Below, in pieces: positions 45,401 to 58,450 of a stretch of 64,000 nucleotides of DNA. Position 1 is the first letter of the stretch; every line of letters starts with the position of its first letter. Made by a program: the position numbers and the translations under genes. Origin of the DNA: Ceratobasidium sp. AG-K (lineage: Eukaryota > Basidiomycota > Agaricomycetes > Cantharellales > Ceratobasidiaceae); contig JAWNGF010000001.1 in assembly GCA_037039685.1 (NCBI GenBank), positions 3,782,001 to 3,846,000 of the forward strand, read 5' to 3'. Below the pieces are notes generated by a model. The model had not been told where the DNA came from. It made no database searches and saw only the letters and a list, made by a program, of their open reading frames with translations.

Positions 45401-47963
45401 TGTCCATCGGGTCGGGTACCCAGCGCAACTAATGCGAATCGTCTCGAGGACACCACATGCGCGGAGCTGCGAGAGGACTTGTTGGGGCGTAAACTCCCAG
45501 GCGCGCTTGGCTTCGTTGGGCTTGATGCAGCGGATGTAATGTACGTTGGTCACGCTGATCGTTTCCATAAGACTGATCAAGCTGCCCTTGAAAATCGAAC
45601 CGAGAGTGGGTTTCTTGGTGACCGCACCGGGCCGTTTGGCGCCTCCACTACCTCCAGAATGGAGCAACGAAGACCGGCCGGGATCAGGAATCAAACTCGA
45701 CCTGCGCGAGTTGTTGCTGCCCGAATCCGAGTACGTCGGGGTACCCGGCATTGGGCTCTCGGGCGGTCGGGTGGAAGCCAACGCAGCGTCCAAGACCTCT
45801 TTGAAGAACGGATTTTGGGTCCCGGCCAGCAACGCCAACTGTTCATCTGGGACGGTATCTCGGTTCTTTTCGATGAAGCCTTCGGCCTCGTATGTGACGT
45901 CCAAAGCATAGTGGGCAATCGTGAACGCCGAGTTTCCGAACCTAGGCTTCTTGAACACGTTCTTGTTCTTGGGCGTATCGAGTTGGCCGAGGAGCTTGGT
46001 GAGGAAGGATTGATCGGTACCAGAGGGGAGACGCGATTCCTCGTCGAGAAGGGCAAGGACACCGAGTTTGCCTTCGATTACGTCAATACAGGGCTGGTTG
46101 TCGCTAAAGTCGATAAACGTCCAGTTGATTTGTTCGCGAACATATTCTTCTTGTTCAAGTTTGAATACATGGGCGTTGAACTGCAAAGAGTTAGACCAAA
46201 TTTCCAAATCAAGCGACGACTCACCTCTTGCTGCAGTTTCTCGTTGGCGTAGTTGATACAAAACTGTTCAAATCTGGACCCTAGTCAGCCTACATTCCAC
46301 AAGTAATTCTAAATACTCACGAATTCTTCTTGAAATGTTCAAACCCGTAAATATCCAGCACACCAATAAACTTTTCCGCCTTGAGCGCGCCTTCGCCATT
46401 CTCCCCGCTCAAACTCTCGTTCACGATCGCCACAAGCCACTCGAACATGCACGCATAGACAAACTTGGACACGGAATCTCGCACGACCGTCGCCTGGCCC
46501 GCATTCAAACTCGAGACAATCTTCTCGCTCCGAGTCGTAATCTGCTTCTTGATCGTCCATTTTTTGAACTCGGTCGGGTTCAAACCGAGGAACTTGCAAG
46601 CCGTGAGCATGTTGGGCTCATTGTCGTCAATGTTACAATCGTTGCGCCCGGCGGTGATCTTCATGTTTCCGAGGTGCAAGAGCGCGGCGAGGAGTTTGAA
46701 CACGGACCATTGCTTGTCGATTCCGACTCCGACGGTCGAGAGCGCGTTTTGCGTCGCGCGGAATTCCTCGGCGTCGTCGACTCCGTGGATCGGGGTCGAG
46801 TGGGGGCCTCCACCGTTGAGGTACGCAAACTTGCTCACGTCGATTTCGAGCCCGAGGTCCTTGCGTTCCTTCAACGGAGCGCCGGCGCACAGCTGGTAGA
46901 AGATGTGGTAGTTGCGCTCGATCTCGGGCTGGTAGACCAGACGAGATCGTTCGAGGAGGTACGTCCGGATACGCGCACCGACGATGTTCTGCTTGCCGTC
47001 GAACAAAATCTGGAGGTATTTACCGAACCGGGAGGAGTTGTCGTTTCGCGTCGTCTTGGCGTTTCCAAACGCTTCGAGGATAGGATTCGTCGCGAGGATT
47101 TGTTGTTCGATTTCCGACGAGTCTTCGATGCTCGGTTTAGCCGTCCGACTCCGCGGCGCTTGGCCCTCGGGCACGGCAGAAGCGAGGAAGCGCATAATGA
47201 GTTTGGCCTTGATGGGGTAAGACAAATGAACAAGTGGCAATGTGTGCGCTTACAGATTCCGTTTTCCCGGCACCACTGAATAGATGTAAGTGAGAGAATG
47301 CGCTAGATTGTATAAATTGCCTACCTCTCGCCTGATACGATGATGGTTTGACCCTCCGAGTCCTTGGTCATACGGGTATAAGCGTCCTCGGCAATGGCGA
47401 AAAGATGGGGCTCGAGTTCGCCCTTTCGTCGTCCACTATAGGCCTGGATAATTTCTGGGCCATAGAGGGCGACTCGTTGGAAAGGGTTGACAGCAATAAG
47501 CACGATACCCGAGTAGGTGTAGATGCTATGCTGGGCATATCGGTTGCGAATCGTATGAAGAACTGCAACGAGTTAGCAGAGCGCGTAAAAAGGTTGATTG
47601 GGCTTACCGGAAGGCTCATTCAAGTGAGATAGCGTGGCAAGATCATCGACTGCCTCGAGCAACGGGGGATTCCGTAAAGGGGGCAAATAGTCTTTTGCAT
47701 CTTTAATATCTTGGTCGTTGGTGTCGATGTTATGTTCCTGCAAGCAAATAAGTATATGATTACCATATCTTTGCAGAGCCTACTTTTCCCCGCTCATCGA
47801 GAAGAACAATCTTGAGTTTGGCATCGGTACGGGTGACCGACTGGACCTCTGCCGATATCCAGCCAGAGTCCTTGTCCGAGATCCATACGCGTGTCCCTGG
47901 TGGCCAATAAGCCACAGTCACCAGAAAACCAGTCTACAAACCTTTAGTGTATATGTCGGACAT
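42444..47963 (-). CDS. Class V myosin heavy chain
   Basis: Actin motor that carries vesicles and organelles. The start (MSDIYTKGTRVWISDKDSGW) is the N-terminal SH3-like part. The motor follows, with AVLHTIRNRYAQHSIYTYSG, VLIAVNPFQRVALYG, a P-loop split by an intron (GESGAGKTES) and FIGVLDIYGFEHFKKNS. IQ motifs follow (IKIQTWWRGVMARQF, VRRFQRAARRFIQRK and others). A coiled coil (VVQLTQNLQQRTAERKAAET) leads to the C-terminal dilute cargo-binding domain (LFPANLIAMVSNEMWKYGM; FFMEESVIQQVVTELLKLVG). The last exon reads YVPAYLNVP, then HIRRVAAISP and a stop at 42444 through a GT-AG intron. The motor and tail look complete. It diverges from ATG9 over a 418-bp shared promoter. Confidence 0.92.
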
Positions 47964-48009
47964 TCTAGAGCGTGGTCATAAGAGGGGTCGTGGAAGGGCG
48001 AATGGTCTA

Positions 48010-48015
48010 CACGTG
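48010..48015. promoter_or_regulatory. E-box CACGTG, myosin V side
   Basis: Read toward the myosin gene the context is CAGTCACGTGTA, the RTCACGTG form. Confidence 0.45.
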
Positions 48016-48315
48016 ACTGAGCCCTTGGCAACTCGAGCCGCGAGTCCAGCGCCTATCGAGGCCGACAAAGGCAACCATCGTGCTTCTTTATCAGACAAAA
48101 GCCGAGTGGGGTAATTACTGACCATCCAGGTACGAGCTTAAATTACAGTCTTATCAGGCACATTGACAAAGGGACATGCTCGGCATAAAACTGGGGTCAC
48201 TTTGCGTGTGCCGCCAGGTTTGGACACGTCAACGTCAATACACTGACAGTCCGGACGTGAAATAAATTTAGGGCATTTTCATTTGTCTCGCCCAAAAAGA
48301 CCGCCAGATCTATAT

Positions 48316-48321
48316 CACGTG
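48316..48321. promoter_or_regulatory. E-box CACGTG, ATG9 side
   Basis: Context TATCACGTGCCT, RTCACGTG form, 60 bp before the ATG9 start codon. Confidence 0.45.
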
Positions 48322-48381
48322 CCTCAGGCGCCAATCTAATCTTATCCCACTGGGGTTGACAACCGAGCCACCACCACAATA

Positions 48382-51300
48382 ATGTCAGCATATGTAGACG
48401 AAGATGAACCCTCTGCGTCTCTCTATGTCTCGCGCACACCATCTGCCATGCGATCCAGCCAGACCGGAAGACCATTTCTCAGTATGCTCAACCCTATGGG
48501 CCGAAGCTACGCCGGCTACGCACACCCAGGCGTCGTGGAGGAAGAAGACGAAGAGGAGATAGACCTGGTTCAGCAAAGCCATCATCCTCATCAGCCTCAC
48601 AGACAAGACTCCACCGACGACGATGAAGTCCCAGCAAGTCTGATGATCGAAACCCCCAAACCCAAGCAACTTCCATTTGAAGTAAATCAGCCTCCCCGGC
48701 CATCCGAGCTCATTCAACCTTCGTTACCAGCGCCGGTGGTCGCGCCCACCAAACCCATGAGAGGAATGGATGATTATGAGCGGGCCTTGTGGAACTGGTT
48801 CAACGTGTACAATTTGGATGCGTTTCTACAAGAGGCAAGTCCTAATTAGGATTACTTGGCGTGTGCTTATGTGAAGCCATAGGTGTACGCCTATTATGAG
48901 GGAAAAGGACTGTATTGTATCGCGCTTTCCAAGGGCCTGAATCTACTGTGCGTCTATCTTATCATACCTTCAACGACAACTAAGACCTGTTGCAGCACAG
49001 TGGGGTTCGTCATTGGGTTCTCCACATTCCTCCTCGGATGCGTTGATTACTCCAAGATTCGACACACCGGCACAACCCAACTATCCGACGTCGTCATTTC
49101 TCATTGTGTCTCTCAGTAAGCCACAATCTCACATTCCACTCCCCTAATTAACCCATCGACAGCTTCTCAGGCTTCACGTGGCTCTTCTTTATGCTCTTTG
49201 GCGCATTCTACATCTACCAAATCCTCCAATTCATCTACAGCCTGCAACGATTGTTCGAGCTCTACCAATTCTACACCCAACTCCTCGGCGTGCCCGACGT
49301 AAGTTCCCAATCATCCAACCCACCTCCGACTCACAGTCCATCAGTCAGACGTCCAAACCATCTCCTGGCCCGAAGTCGTCCGCCGCATCTCGCTCATCCG
49401 GGAACACAACCCCATCACCTCGCTCTCCTCCCAAACAAACACCGAAACAACCACCCTCACTGCCAAACTCGACGCACACGATATCGCCAATCGGATCATG
49501 CGACAGGAGAACTACCTCATCGCATTATTCGATCGGCAACTCCTCGACCTCCGTGTTCCCCTCCCAAGTTTATTGGCAAAGATATTCCCCGAACGGCAAA
49601 CCCTCACGCGGGCGCTCGAGTGGAACCTCCGGGCATGTCTGTTGGGCCACTTGTTCGATCAGCGAGGGACGGTACGAGGCGTGTTTTTAAAGGAGAAGAA
49701 CAAGGCTGGGTTGGCGGCCGAGTTGAGGCGACGAATGGTGTTTTTTGGCCTCGTGAACTTCCTGTTTGCGCCGCTTATTGTGGCATACTTGCTCATGCAC
49801 AGTTTCTTCCGCTATTTCGAAGTACGTTCTCTTCTAGACTCGATTCATTCCCGCTAACAGCAGTCGTATAGGAATACCACAAAAACCCAGGTTCTATCGG
49901 GTCCCGACAATACACTCCGTTTGCCAAGTGGACATTTAGGGAATACAACGAACTGCCACATATTTTTGCCCGGCGATTGGACAACTCGTATCCCGTCGCC
50001 AGCGAATATATCGGCCAGTTTCCCAACGAGCGGATGACCATCATCGCCCGGTAGGCAATACACATTTCTTTACAGTCGCAGCTAACCTCGACTGGACAGG
50101 TTCGTCTCGTTTATTGCCGGATCATTCACAGCCGTCCTCGTCCTCGCATCAATCATCGACTCGGACATTTTTGCCCACCTCGAAATCACACCTGGCCGGA
50201 CAGTCGTATTCTACATCACCAGTGCGTCCAAACCTTGCACACTGATTCTCGACTGACCCCTCGATAGTATTTGGTGGAATCATGGGCGCCGCACGCGGAA
50301 TGGTCCCCGACGCACACCGCATCTTTGATCCAGAGATGCTCATGCGAGAAATCATCCAGCAAATCCACTATGTTCCGAAAGAATGGCACGGCCAACTCCA
50401 CTCCAAGAAAGCAAGTACTTCTCCTCGTCTGGGTCTCACCCGTTCTCACCTAGACTCGCAGGTTCACACCGAATTCGGCCTCCTGTTCGACATGAAAGTC
50501 AATGTATTCATCCAAGAGATCCTCTCGGTCCTCATGACTCCGTTCATACTCTGGTACAGCCTCCCACCCTGCGCCGAACAAATAGTCGACTTTTTCCGCG
50601 AGTCGACGTGGCACGTAGACGGGCTTGGATATGTGTGTAGCTCGGCCGTGTTTGATCTCGGACGACATGGGCGACGCGTGAGTGATTTTCTGATGGACGA
50701 ATTTGTGGACCTCATTTTTGGTGTAGGCTGCCCAGGACGGCGAAGGCGAGGGCTCAAGTGAAGTACCAGCCAAGCCGCGCGAAAAGGAAGGCAAGATGGA
50801 GCAGTCGTTCTTGAACTTCAAGGCACGTTACGCATACATATCACATGCTGCCGTTTTCTAATCATACCTTGTAGGCCGCAAACCCAGAATGGAACCCCTC
50901 AGACCAGACCGGTTCACTCTACCTCTCGCGCAACGCCGACCATTTCAACGCTACCCGAACCGGACTACGCCAAACCCGCTCACGAAGCCGATTCGGACAA
51001 CACCTACACCCCACCGGACCTCACGCCGCGAGATCAGTTGTCGGACTGACGCATCGAACAGGAGGGTCTGGAGATCAGTTTGGGGCTGAAGTCCAAATGC
51101 CCGAGTCGAAACTCGCAGATCGGGCAGCCATGTACGAGCGCGCGCTGCAGAACAGTGTCAAGCTCCGGAGCAGCGTGGTCTCGACGTCCCGAAGGGCGTC
51201 GACTCCGACTCAGGGACAGACGTCCAACTCTGAAGCTGCAGCGAGTGAGAATCGGGCCCAGACGCTGGATGTGAATAGCGCGCTGGGCGAGTCGTATGAT

Positions 51301-51423
51301 GACGCGCAGCCGATATTTGGCGAGCGGCCTCGGGCAGAGGATCCGATTGATGAGGAGTTTGTGGATGGCGGGATTATGGGGTTGCTTGGGAATATATACG
51401 AACAGAGGAAAGGTGTATTATAG
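48382..51423 (+). CDS. ATG9: Autophagy-related protein 9 (lipid scramblase)
   Basis: ATG9 is the membrane protein of autophagy that seeds the phagophore and scrambles lipids. About ten exons. An acidic disordered N-terminus ([26 protein letters not shown]) is followed by [19 protein letters not shown] and [20 protein letters not shown]. Then come membrane segments ([36 protein letters not shown]), the conserved core with [54 protein letters not shown] and [18 protein letters not shown]. Further on are [35 protein letters not shown] and [20 protein letters not shown], with a disordered Ser/Arg-rich C-terminus ending EQRKGVL. Order and length agree with fungal ATG9. Confidence 0.93.
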
Positions 51424-52366
51424 GTCATTGCGGTGGCGATGCATTCATGTACTTTTTCGTTTGTCATTGACTCGGCTTCTGTCATTGATCATGAAGCTCA
51501 GGTCGGGGTAGGAAAAACCGTGGCTATGCGATAACTTGGTAGATGGTGTCCGGCCCACAGACCTTGCAGTTTCCCTGCCCCACTAGAGGTGGTGGCAGAG
51601 GCAGTGGAAATCATCCTGGTGGTATTTTTGCAATTTCACTCCATTGGTGAGCCTATCGTGATATAGCGGTGAATTATGTATGTGGCTAAATTTCATATCA
51701 TCGCAAGCCACACTGTAAACTAATCATTCGCATCCGAATTGGCATATCAACCCAAATGGACCGGATAAGCGCCGAGCACACCTGATTCTGGTATCAATTG
51801 GTCTCCACGTGAACTTGCCATCCATACAGCGCGTAGATCAATACTGTGCCCCACCCGCCTGCCCTGTTCGAGGAATCCTTCGCCTCGAATTTCCCTTCTC
51901 GCTTCACACCCACTCGAGGCTGTCCCAGTTTGTTTATAATTATTTTCCTGTGTTTCCTTCACCTGTTCCCGTCCTTCCGCCCTGCATGACTGTCGTCAGG
52001 CCTGGCTACCCAATCCGCGAGCTCTGACTGCGTCTCGGTGCCCCGGATCCCCATCTGTGTGCTATACACGAGCTCCTCCAACCCTCTGGTGCTTGACGAC
52101 TGCATGCACTCATTCCCGTGTCGAATCTAAATGCACTCTCTTGACTTTGCGTTTTATCGCGACAGAGCCACTAGCCCTAAGCACAAGGTACAAACTCGCG
52201 ATAATCAGGTTTCCCGAATTACAATGTCCACGCATCCCCCTCCGCAATTGGGACTAACAACCCGGACGACATCCCAACCCCCATTTTGGTCGTTGGCAGT
52301 AAGGTCCTAACTTGCGCTGGACTCATGGCGACCCTGGAAGCACCCTGTTGAAGTTCGTTCTTGGAA
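51424..52366. other. Convergent intergenic region
   Basis: 3' flanks of ATG9 and of the DUF6535 gene. A further 3' exon of the latter is possible around 52255-52330 (intron GTGAGC to CAACAG then a 42-codon frame), but nothing supports it beyond splice-like signals. Confidence 0.4.
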
Positions 52367-55300
52367 TCATGATAGGCTCACCTCATCCAGGTCCTCACAC
52401 GACACACCATCCTCCTTGAGCATCCAAGGGAGGAGCCCAAGCATCCAGGCTTCTGAGTCATCCGCTAGGCTTATTATCGCCTCGTAATCCGCTACGAATT
52501 GATCATTCAGGGCTGGGGCGCTCAACGTGCTCGGCGAGACTTGACGTATCATCTTCAAAGCATTCTCGTACGGCCCTAAACCCTCGTCTATGAATTTGGC
52601 TTGCAGATGTCGTTGCAATGAGGAAAATGAGGAAATGGAATAAATATACGCTTCTGAGAGCGTAGCTCGATCAGGACCCGGCGGAGTGACACTCAGTGCG
52701 CGCCCCACCACGCTTACAAAATGGGGAAGCGCCGCCCTATGTGGTGGATTTCCCAAACAAGGTTGAGCACGACCTTTTTCAGGAGAGGCGTTAATCATGT
52801 GTGCAACGAGTTTGCTTAGTATTGGCGCGTAACCAGTGTGGTCCCCGATGCTAGCCAGCTTCGAGAGTCCGGCCTCGCTCCAGAGCGGATCAAGTATGTC
52901 AGCCATGTATCCTTGAAGTATCTTGGAGACCAGTTCCTCCAACTCGGTGTCGAGTCCCGGTACTCGGACCCAAAGCTCCAAAAACTCAAGGTAGGCATCC
53001 GTACCAGACGCCGGGTTACTGTTCCTGACCTCTTGGATGACGATACTGTCATTCAAATCCAACTTAACGAGTAGCCATCGCACCAAATCTTTGATTTCCG
53101 GTAACGGCTTCTGTCTCGCGCACGCCCTTTGAATCAACTTTAGGAGTAGAGCAAAAGACTCAGAGGCTGCGTCTAAAGCACATGTTTGGCCGATAGATCC
53201 CTTTGTCAATTTCCCGAGTGTTTGCAAGGCCTTTCCTGAAAGCTGCTGGATTCCCGGGGGAGCGGACAGAAGGAATGCGCCAGAGATTAGTACGGTGAAT
53301 AGTAACTGCTTCATGGCCCAGGTGCGTAGCGCATAAGCAACATCCACCTCGATTCCCCATTCAGGAACCATTGGAAGAAATGTCTGGAAATCGGAGAGAG
53401 CTGTACTAATGATAGTCTGTTCGTCGGTACCAAAATTCGAATCCCGATTCACATTCAACCACTGTCGGAGGAGGACGGGGGTGACGGCGCAGAGTGTATG
53501 CATAGCGGAGTGAACAAGTTCAGGCAATTCATTGGTGACCTGATTGTCTACTGTCCGCATCAGGCCAATTATCAGGCCATCCTCGTCATCGATCTCTGTG
53601 GGATCAAGGTAGCAAATGGCACCGGTGCCAACTATGTTTGCGTGGAGCACAGGGGATCCTTCATGACTATGGTTTTGTCGATGATGTGTGCTCAGTGATG
53701 CTTCGGGATTCAAAGCAGGGCAAACGAATCCTAAGCGAATCGACTCAAGTAAGTAGACCAGGGCATCGTCGCGAATGTTTACGCTCTTGCCAGCGTGATA
53801 AGTGAGTTGGATGGCCGCACGAAACAGGGCTCGGCTGAAACGCGCACGCAGATCAAACAGCGGAATTTTCTTCACTGTTACGGCGGCAACGTCCTCGACG
53901 TCAAGAACGAGCCAGTTTTGGGCAGAGGCGTCAATCTTGGAATCACTGGTGTCCTCGAGAGCCGGGGGAGCAGGCAAAACTGGAACGAATGGTTCCGAGT
54001 CGTGCTGTGATGCTGCGATGGCAATCAGATGAAGTTCGGCCGTCGTTAGGAATGTATAGGTATCTGCTGTATAGTGCGGTCTATCGTTACCCCAAGCAAA
54101 ATCCAAAGCTGTAAGCGCACGATGGGCTGGAGTTTCAGACTCGGGCTAGTTATAAACTCAATCAGTGAGGGGTCTCCACTTCTGCTGCATTATAAAGGAC
54201 ATACAGACCGACTGTGGCTCTGAAGCTCTGTCTTCTTGCCTCGAGCTGATTCCACCGAAGTTGTCTCTAGATACCATACAAGGTGTGGCAAGGCATTTGC
54301 ATATCTTGAAGCTGAAATTCCTTGACTAGCTGAAAGTTGTCCGCTCCCAGACGCTAATGCGACTGGAATTCGGCTGCAGATCGTCTGAAATATTTCGGCC
54401 AATAAGGTATAATGGGTTTCCGTTGCTGTGATAGACGGCTTGTTTAACTGGGTCTGCTGCTCCTCGCACACATTGTTTCTTGGATTCTCGAGTCTATTGT
54501 GAGACAACTTGATTCCAGAAAGAGCTTGATAACTACAATCAGCAGTCACTTGATCCTGAGCATTTTCGGTCAACCATTTCAGTGCCTGAAGTGCCTCTAA
54601 TGACACGGGGATTGATGATCGAGACTGCAATGGGGTATCAGTCGAGGGGTTTAGCATATGACTTGAGATCAGTGCCGTCCGAATGTATCTCGAGATTTGT
54701 GTTACAAAAGGACAAAACGGATAAATTGCGGCAAGGACGGCGGTTGTTGCGTAGAACAACAGGGATAATCCAACAATAACGACAATTGACGCTGCCACAG
54801 CATAGTCGAGTATCCATAGATAGACCACCAGTCCCAGAGAAAACAATAGGAGTGCAAAGTGCAGGATAGTTGGTAGGAAGTCAATTATATGTAAAGCATG
54901 CCATCGACCTAGCCCTTGAAGCCGCCTCTGATGGGCAACGACATGATCGTACGGAGATCGGGGCCGAGACGAAGCGTAAGCTATTAGCCACTCTTTGGCA
55001 AGCATGGCGATCAACGCAGCGCCGAGCGATAAAGCCAAGGACGTGAACCAAAGCCCATTGATCCACCGAGCTGAGTGTGTAACTTTGAACGGAGGGATCT
55101 CGACAACTGGCGATGTTAATTGGATATTTCCCCCAGCTAGACGTTGCTGAGATTGTGCTATGGAGAGAAGTATTGCAAGAGAAGCATCTCCAGAGTCTTG
55201 TTGAAGCATGCTTTTCGACTCGATAATGAAGCTGGTTACCACTGCTGAGAATAAGCCAGCCTATGACCGGACCGGAGCGTTAAGGTGTTAGTGCTTTCGT

Positions 55301-55497
55301 AGTTTGTTTATCAAGCTCTGGCTCACGAAAAGTAACATCATGTCCAGGTTGTTGCTTCTGCCTTTGATGAGTTCGTCATCAAAGTTGTTTGCCTCTTCCT
55401 CGTAGAGCTCCCATATTGTCGCATCAGGAGCCATTTCCTCGCCAAATTTATCTTCAGCTAGGCGTGCATCTGCCTTTCTGCGGGTGGTACCCGACAT
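52367..55497 (-). CDS. DUF6535-type membrane protein
   Basis: Three exons. Exon 1 starts MSGTTRRKADARLAEDKFGE with the acidic WELYEEEANNFDDELI. A GT-AG intron leads to exon 2 with AGLFSAVVTSFIIESKSMLQ and ARWINGLWFTSLALSLGAAL, then LIAMLAKEWLIAYASSRPRS and two more membrane stretches (FLPTILHFALLLFSLGLVVY; IVVIVGLSLLFYATTAVLAA). This is the DUF6535 signature of Agaricomycete membrane proteins. A GT-AG intron after SRS joins the long 579-codon frame, which is mostly helical, soluble and without a recognisable domain, ending at 52367. DUF6535 proteins are expanded in mushroom-forming fungi and have no established function. The final exon may extend further by splicing. Confidence 0.72.
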
Positions 55498-56584
55498 TGA
55501 CTGATTATTTGCTCCAGAAATCTCAGTGTGAATCTAAGCGGGCGGATACCAAATTCATGCATTAGTAGCAGGTCCAATTGCACATGCCGGATACACACAT
55601 TTTTATCATTGGTATGGGGGTCGCCCCCCTTAATACCTGCAATCTTAATATCGGGTAGCCATATGGCAGTTCCGGATGACATGGCAGCTCAGCTAAGTAG
55701 GAGATAGTCGTGGGAAGGTAGAGGCCCTTATAATTAGCGCTACACTAATGATGGGTGGTACTGATCTGATTATTCATGTTTACCGATGCACGCGCATTGT
55801 ATTGATGAACACCCGGGCAGAGCTTATGGCCGAGAACACGACAACAGGAATTCCAGATCATGAGGACCACACTAACATGTCACAATATAGTTTATGCTGA
55901 ATCAGGCTGAGAATACGCGAACAAGTGCAAACCAAGGGCGCTGGGTGGGCAGTTTTTAACTAAGCGTCTATTGGAAGATCCTATTCCAGATTCCAGGCGG
56001 GAACTGGCCATATCCTGTCGAACTTCGCCATCGACGGCATATACGAAGATAATCAATGCACAATGCCCGGTTGTCCAGTGTTTTCTTGAACACGTAAAGC
56101 TACATCAGGGGTAACCCCCTCAACTGGCCCCATACTGCTGTTGCAAAAAATGCGAACATGATTGGAACATAACCTTACACAGTGCGGAACAAGGACTGCA
56201 CTTCTAGCGGTTCACAACTTTATTGTCACCCAATACAACATATTGCATTAGATGTAGGTATCCATATAAATAGAGTTATTCGTTGTTACTAGTACAGTCA
56301 GCAGTACACTGGGCTAGTTTCCAAACCTCCTATAAGCCCATGCAACACGTACTGTATAAGACAACATATTTATACAGCGCATAGCTGAATTGAATTGACC
56401 TTCCTCATGATTTGACCGGGAATTTCACCCCGGCCTCACGTCCTTGGGCGAATGAGTATTCATATCAAATGTCCGTGCATGCACTATGTACTATGTACTA
56501 TGTACTATGTGCTTAGTACCAGCTTTATTACTACGCAGATGAGACCAACCACTTGTTCCCCCCTTGGGATCCCAAATGGGTTAA
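55498..56584. other. Intergenic region, 1.1 kb
   Basis: A minus-strand frame starting at 55682 (MSSGTAIWLPDIKIAGIKGG) could be an upstream exon of the DUF6535 gene, but no clean splice joins it. A heptamer repeat lies at 56483. Confidence 0.4.
56483..56510. repeat. Four tandem copies of ACTATGT
   Basis: Perfect 7-bp tandem repeat, 28 bases, lying in the 3' flank of the SET/MYND gene. Confidence 0.9.
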
Positions 56585-58147
56585 CTAAGAGCCGTCTTGC
56601 TCGATATTTTCGGGCACGCATGCACCCCTGGAATCCTTCGAAACCAACTGCCCTAAGCAATTTATAACCGTACTGCGACACTCATACTTACAGTTATTTG
56701 TCAAACAATCCTCTAGTGCCTTATATTCAGCTGATATCAACATCCGAGATTCAGCTAGCCCATCAGCATTACCATCGCCTAGTCGTATCGCCCATCGCAA
56801 ATAGGTCTCTGAAGATTGTTTCACATGCGTAGGATCACTCCCGGGTTCGACGCTCGTGATATATAGATTCCATGCTACTTTGCACAGCTCAAGGCAGTGT
56901 AACTCTGTGATTCATTAGCATCAACTACAGTGTTAGATCGGGGCTTACCGAGAAGCGGATGAGATCCGGGGTACACCAGCAGATACACTCCCAGAACTGC
57001 ATTCCCATCACGTAGTGCCTGATTATACGGACCATCGTGACTAGAGCTGCTGAAATCGGCGGCCCAATCAGGTAGACTGCTAAGTAGTACCTCGTCTAAA
57101 TACGATTCAAAACGCGCAAGCCTGGTTCGGACTATTTCCAGACCAGACCCCGGGTTAAGCACCTGCGTCTGAACGATGGATTGAATCTGCTCGCGCAAGT
57201 CGCTAGGAGACTGTGACACATCTGAGGTATCGGTAACACATCTCGAGCATTGACATATAAACCCATAGGCATGCTGTAATGCATCGCGGCGTTTCGGACC
57301 CGGCGATGCTGGATCCGTATAGGAGATGGATATCTACTGGCACGGTCAGGGTGCAATCGCTGAATGCTTTGGGTCACATACCTCTTCTCCTGCAGCTACA
57401 TCTTGAATCAGCTTGACTACCATATGTGGTCCTTGTTCAGTTTCTTCAAACATGGCTACTGCATTCGGACGACAAGAATGGTTGAATGAACGGCTGGCAA
57501 GAGCAAATACCCCATGTGCGTATGGAACAAGACGCGCATCGTGGACGACAAAGTTGTTGTTACTGAATCGATCAGCCGCAGCAGAGAGAATCACAGGAGG
57601 AGTAAATCCCAGAGACGGTATCAGGTTATGACTAGCATGGGACGGGAGGAGATCCCAGAAAGTTTGAACAGATTGGTTCGAGGAGCTCCGAGCTTCATCT
57701 AGTGTACCGACCTTGCAAAAGTGCTCCGCCGCCAGATGAGCCAATAAGAAAATATCCGCCTGAGACTCTGACGTAGCATCCTTGTATGTGCTAGATAGAA
57801 CATAAGACTTGGCGAATCCACAAAGCCGTTGATGATGTCGCCTCCAAGACGCGCTCTGGCCTGACGTCACGGTTCACATTAGGCTAATCTAGACCTCGCA
57901 TGCACTCACACGCTCTGCCACAATACCAGTAGACCCCACACCCAGAACACTTTTGCAAAGACTCCAACTCGCGTAAGCACTGATCGCAACGGCGACCCTT
58001 GTCGTTTGGATGGACCACAATCGCCAGGGGCGACTCTACAAGAACATTGCGCCCCACCTCGAGCGCCTGTGCCGCCACCGCGCGCGATCGCGCCCTAGGG
58101 TCGGACTTGAGCTCAAAGACGGCGTTTGGGGGGAGTGTGAGAACCAT
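56585..58147 (-). CDS. SET and MYND domain protein (SMYD-like)
   Basis: SMYD-type proteins combine a zinc MYND finger with a SET lysine-methyltransferase fold. The start (MVLTLPPNAVFELKSDPRAR) leads to the SET-N part. The MYND finger (CDQCLRELESLQKCSGCG, then YWYCGRAC) is completed across an intron by CQSASWRRHHQRLC. The SET core has SLGFTPP, FALASRSFNHSCRPNAVAMF and, after an intron ending CCAGTAG, EISISYTDPASPGPKRRDAL. The post-SET CQCSRC follows. The NHSCxPN and ISYTD motifs that bind cofactor and substrate are present, so activity is plausible; the substrate is unknown. A C-terminal helical region runs to 56585, with LHCLELCKVAWNLYITSVEP just after an intron. Confidence 0.82.
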
Positions 58148-58450
58148 TGGTCGCGGTCGAGGTCATGAGCGGGCTCACTTCAGGACTTGGCGCCGGGCGT
58201 TTAGCCGCGATCTCTTGTTTCTAGCGCACCACCATGCCTAGACCAGTTTAATTGTGTATAGACGGGCGTCGAGGCCTCCGCCGAGTTCCTTGACGCCGCC
58301 CTACGCTGATGGCCTAACTTCACACACTACGGCTCTTGTCGCTGGACAATGAACACCGTACCTCAAATATGGCCTGCGCAGAGCAGTTAACGGCACGACC
58401 ATTGTACGACCAACTTGTCTCTCGACACTCATTTCAGTCTTGCTTTCACT
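58148..58450. promoter_or_regulatory. Divergent promoter of the SET/MYND and GPR1/FUN34 genes
   Basis: 303 bp between opposed start codons. No CACGTG box or obvious TATA element was seen. Confidence 0.4.

Larger units (their letters stand above)
47964..48381. promoter_or_regulatory. Divergent promoter of myosin V and ATG9
   Basis: 418 bp between two oppositely transcribed start codons. It holds one E-box near each gene: 48010-48015 (46 bp from the myosin ATG) and 48316-48321 (60 bp from the ATG9 ATG). Confidence 0.6.

Noticed and set aside
44987..46252. 421-codon plus-strand frame opposite the myosin motor
   Set aside because: It is the mirror of a conserved myosin exon; codon bias of the real gene keeps the antisense frame open and the product has no family features.
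46335..47279. 314-codon plus-strand frame opposite the myosin motor
   Set aside because: Same explanation; the minus strand encodes clear motor motifs over the same bases.
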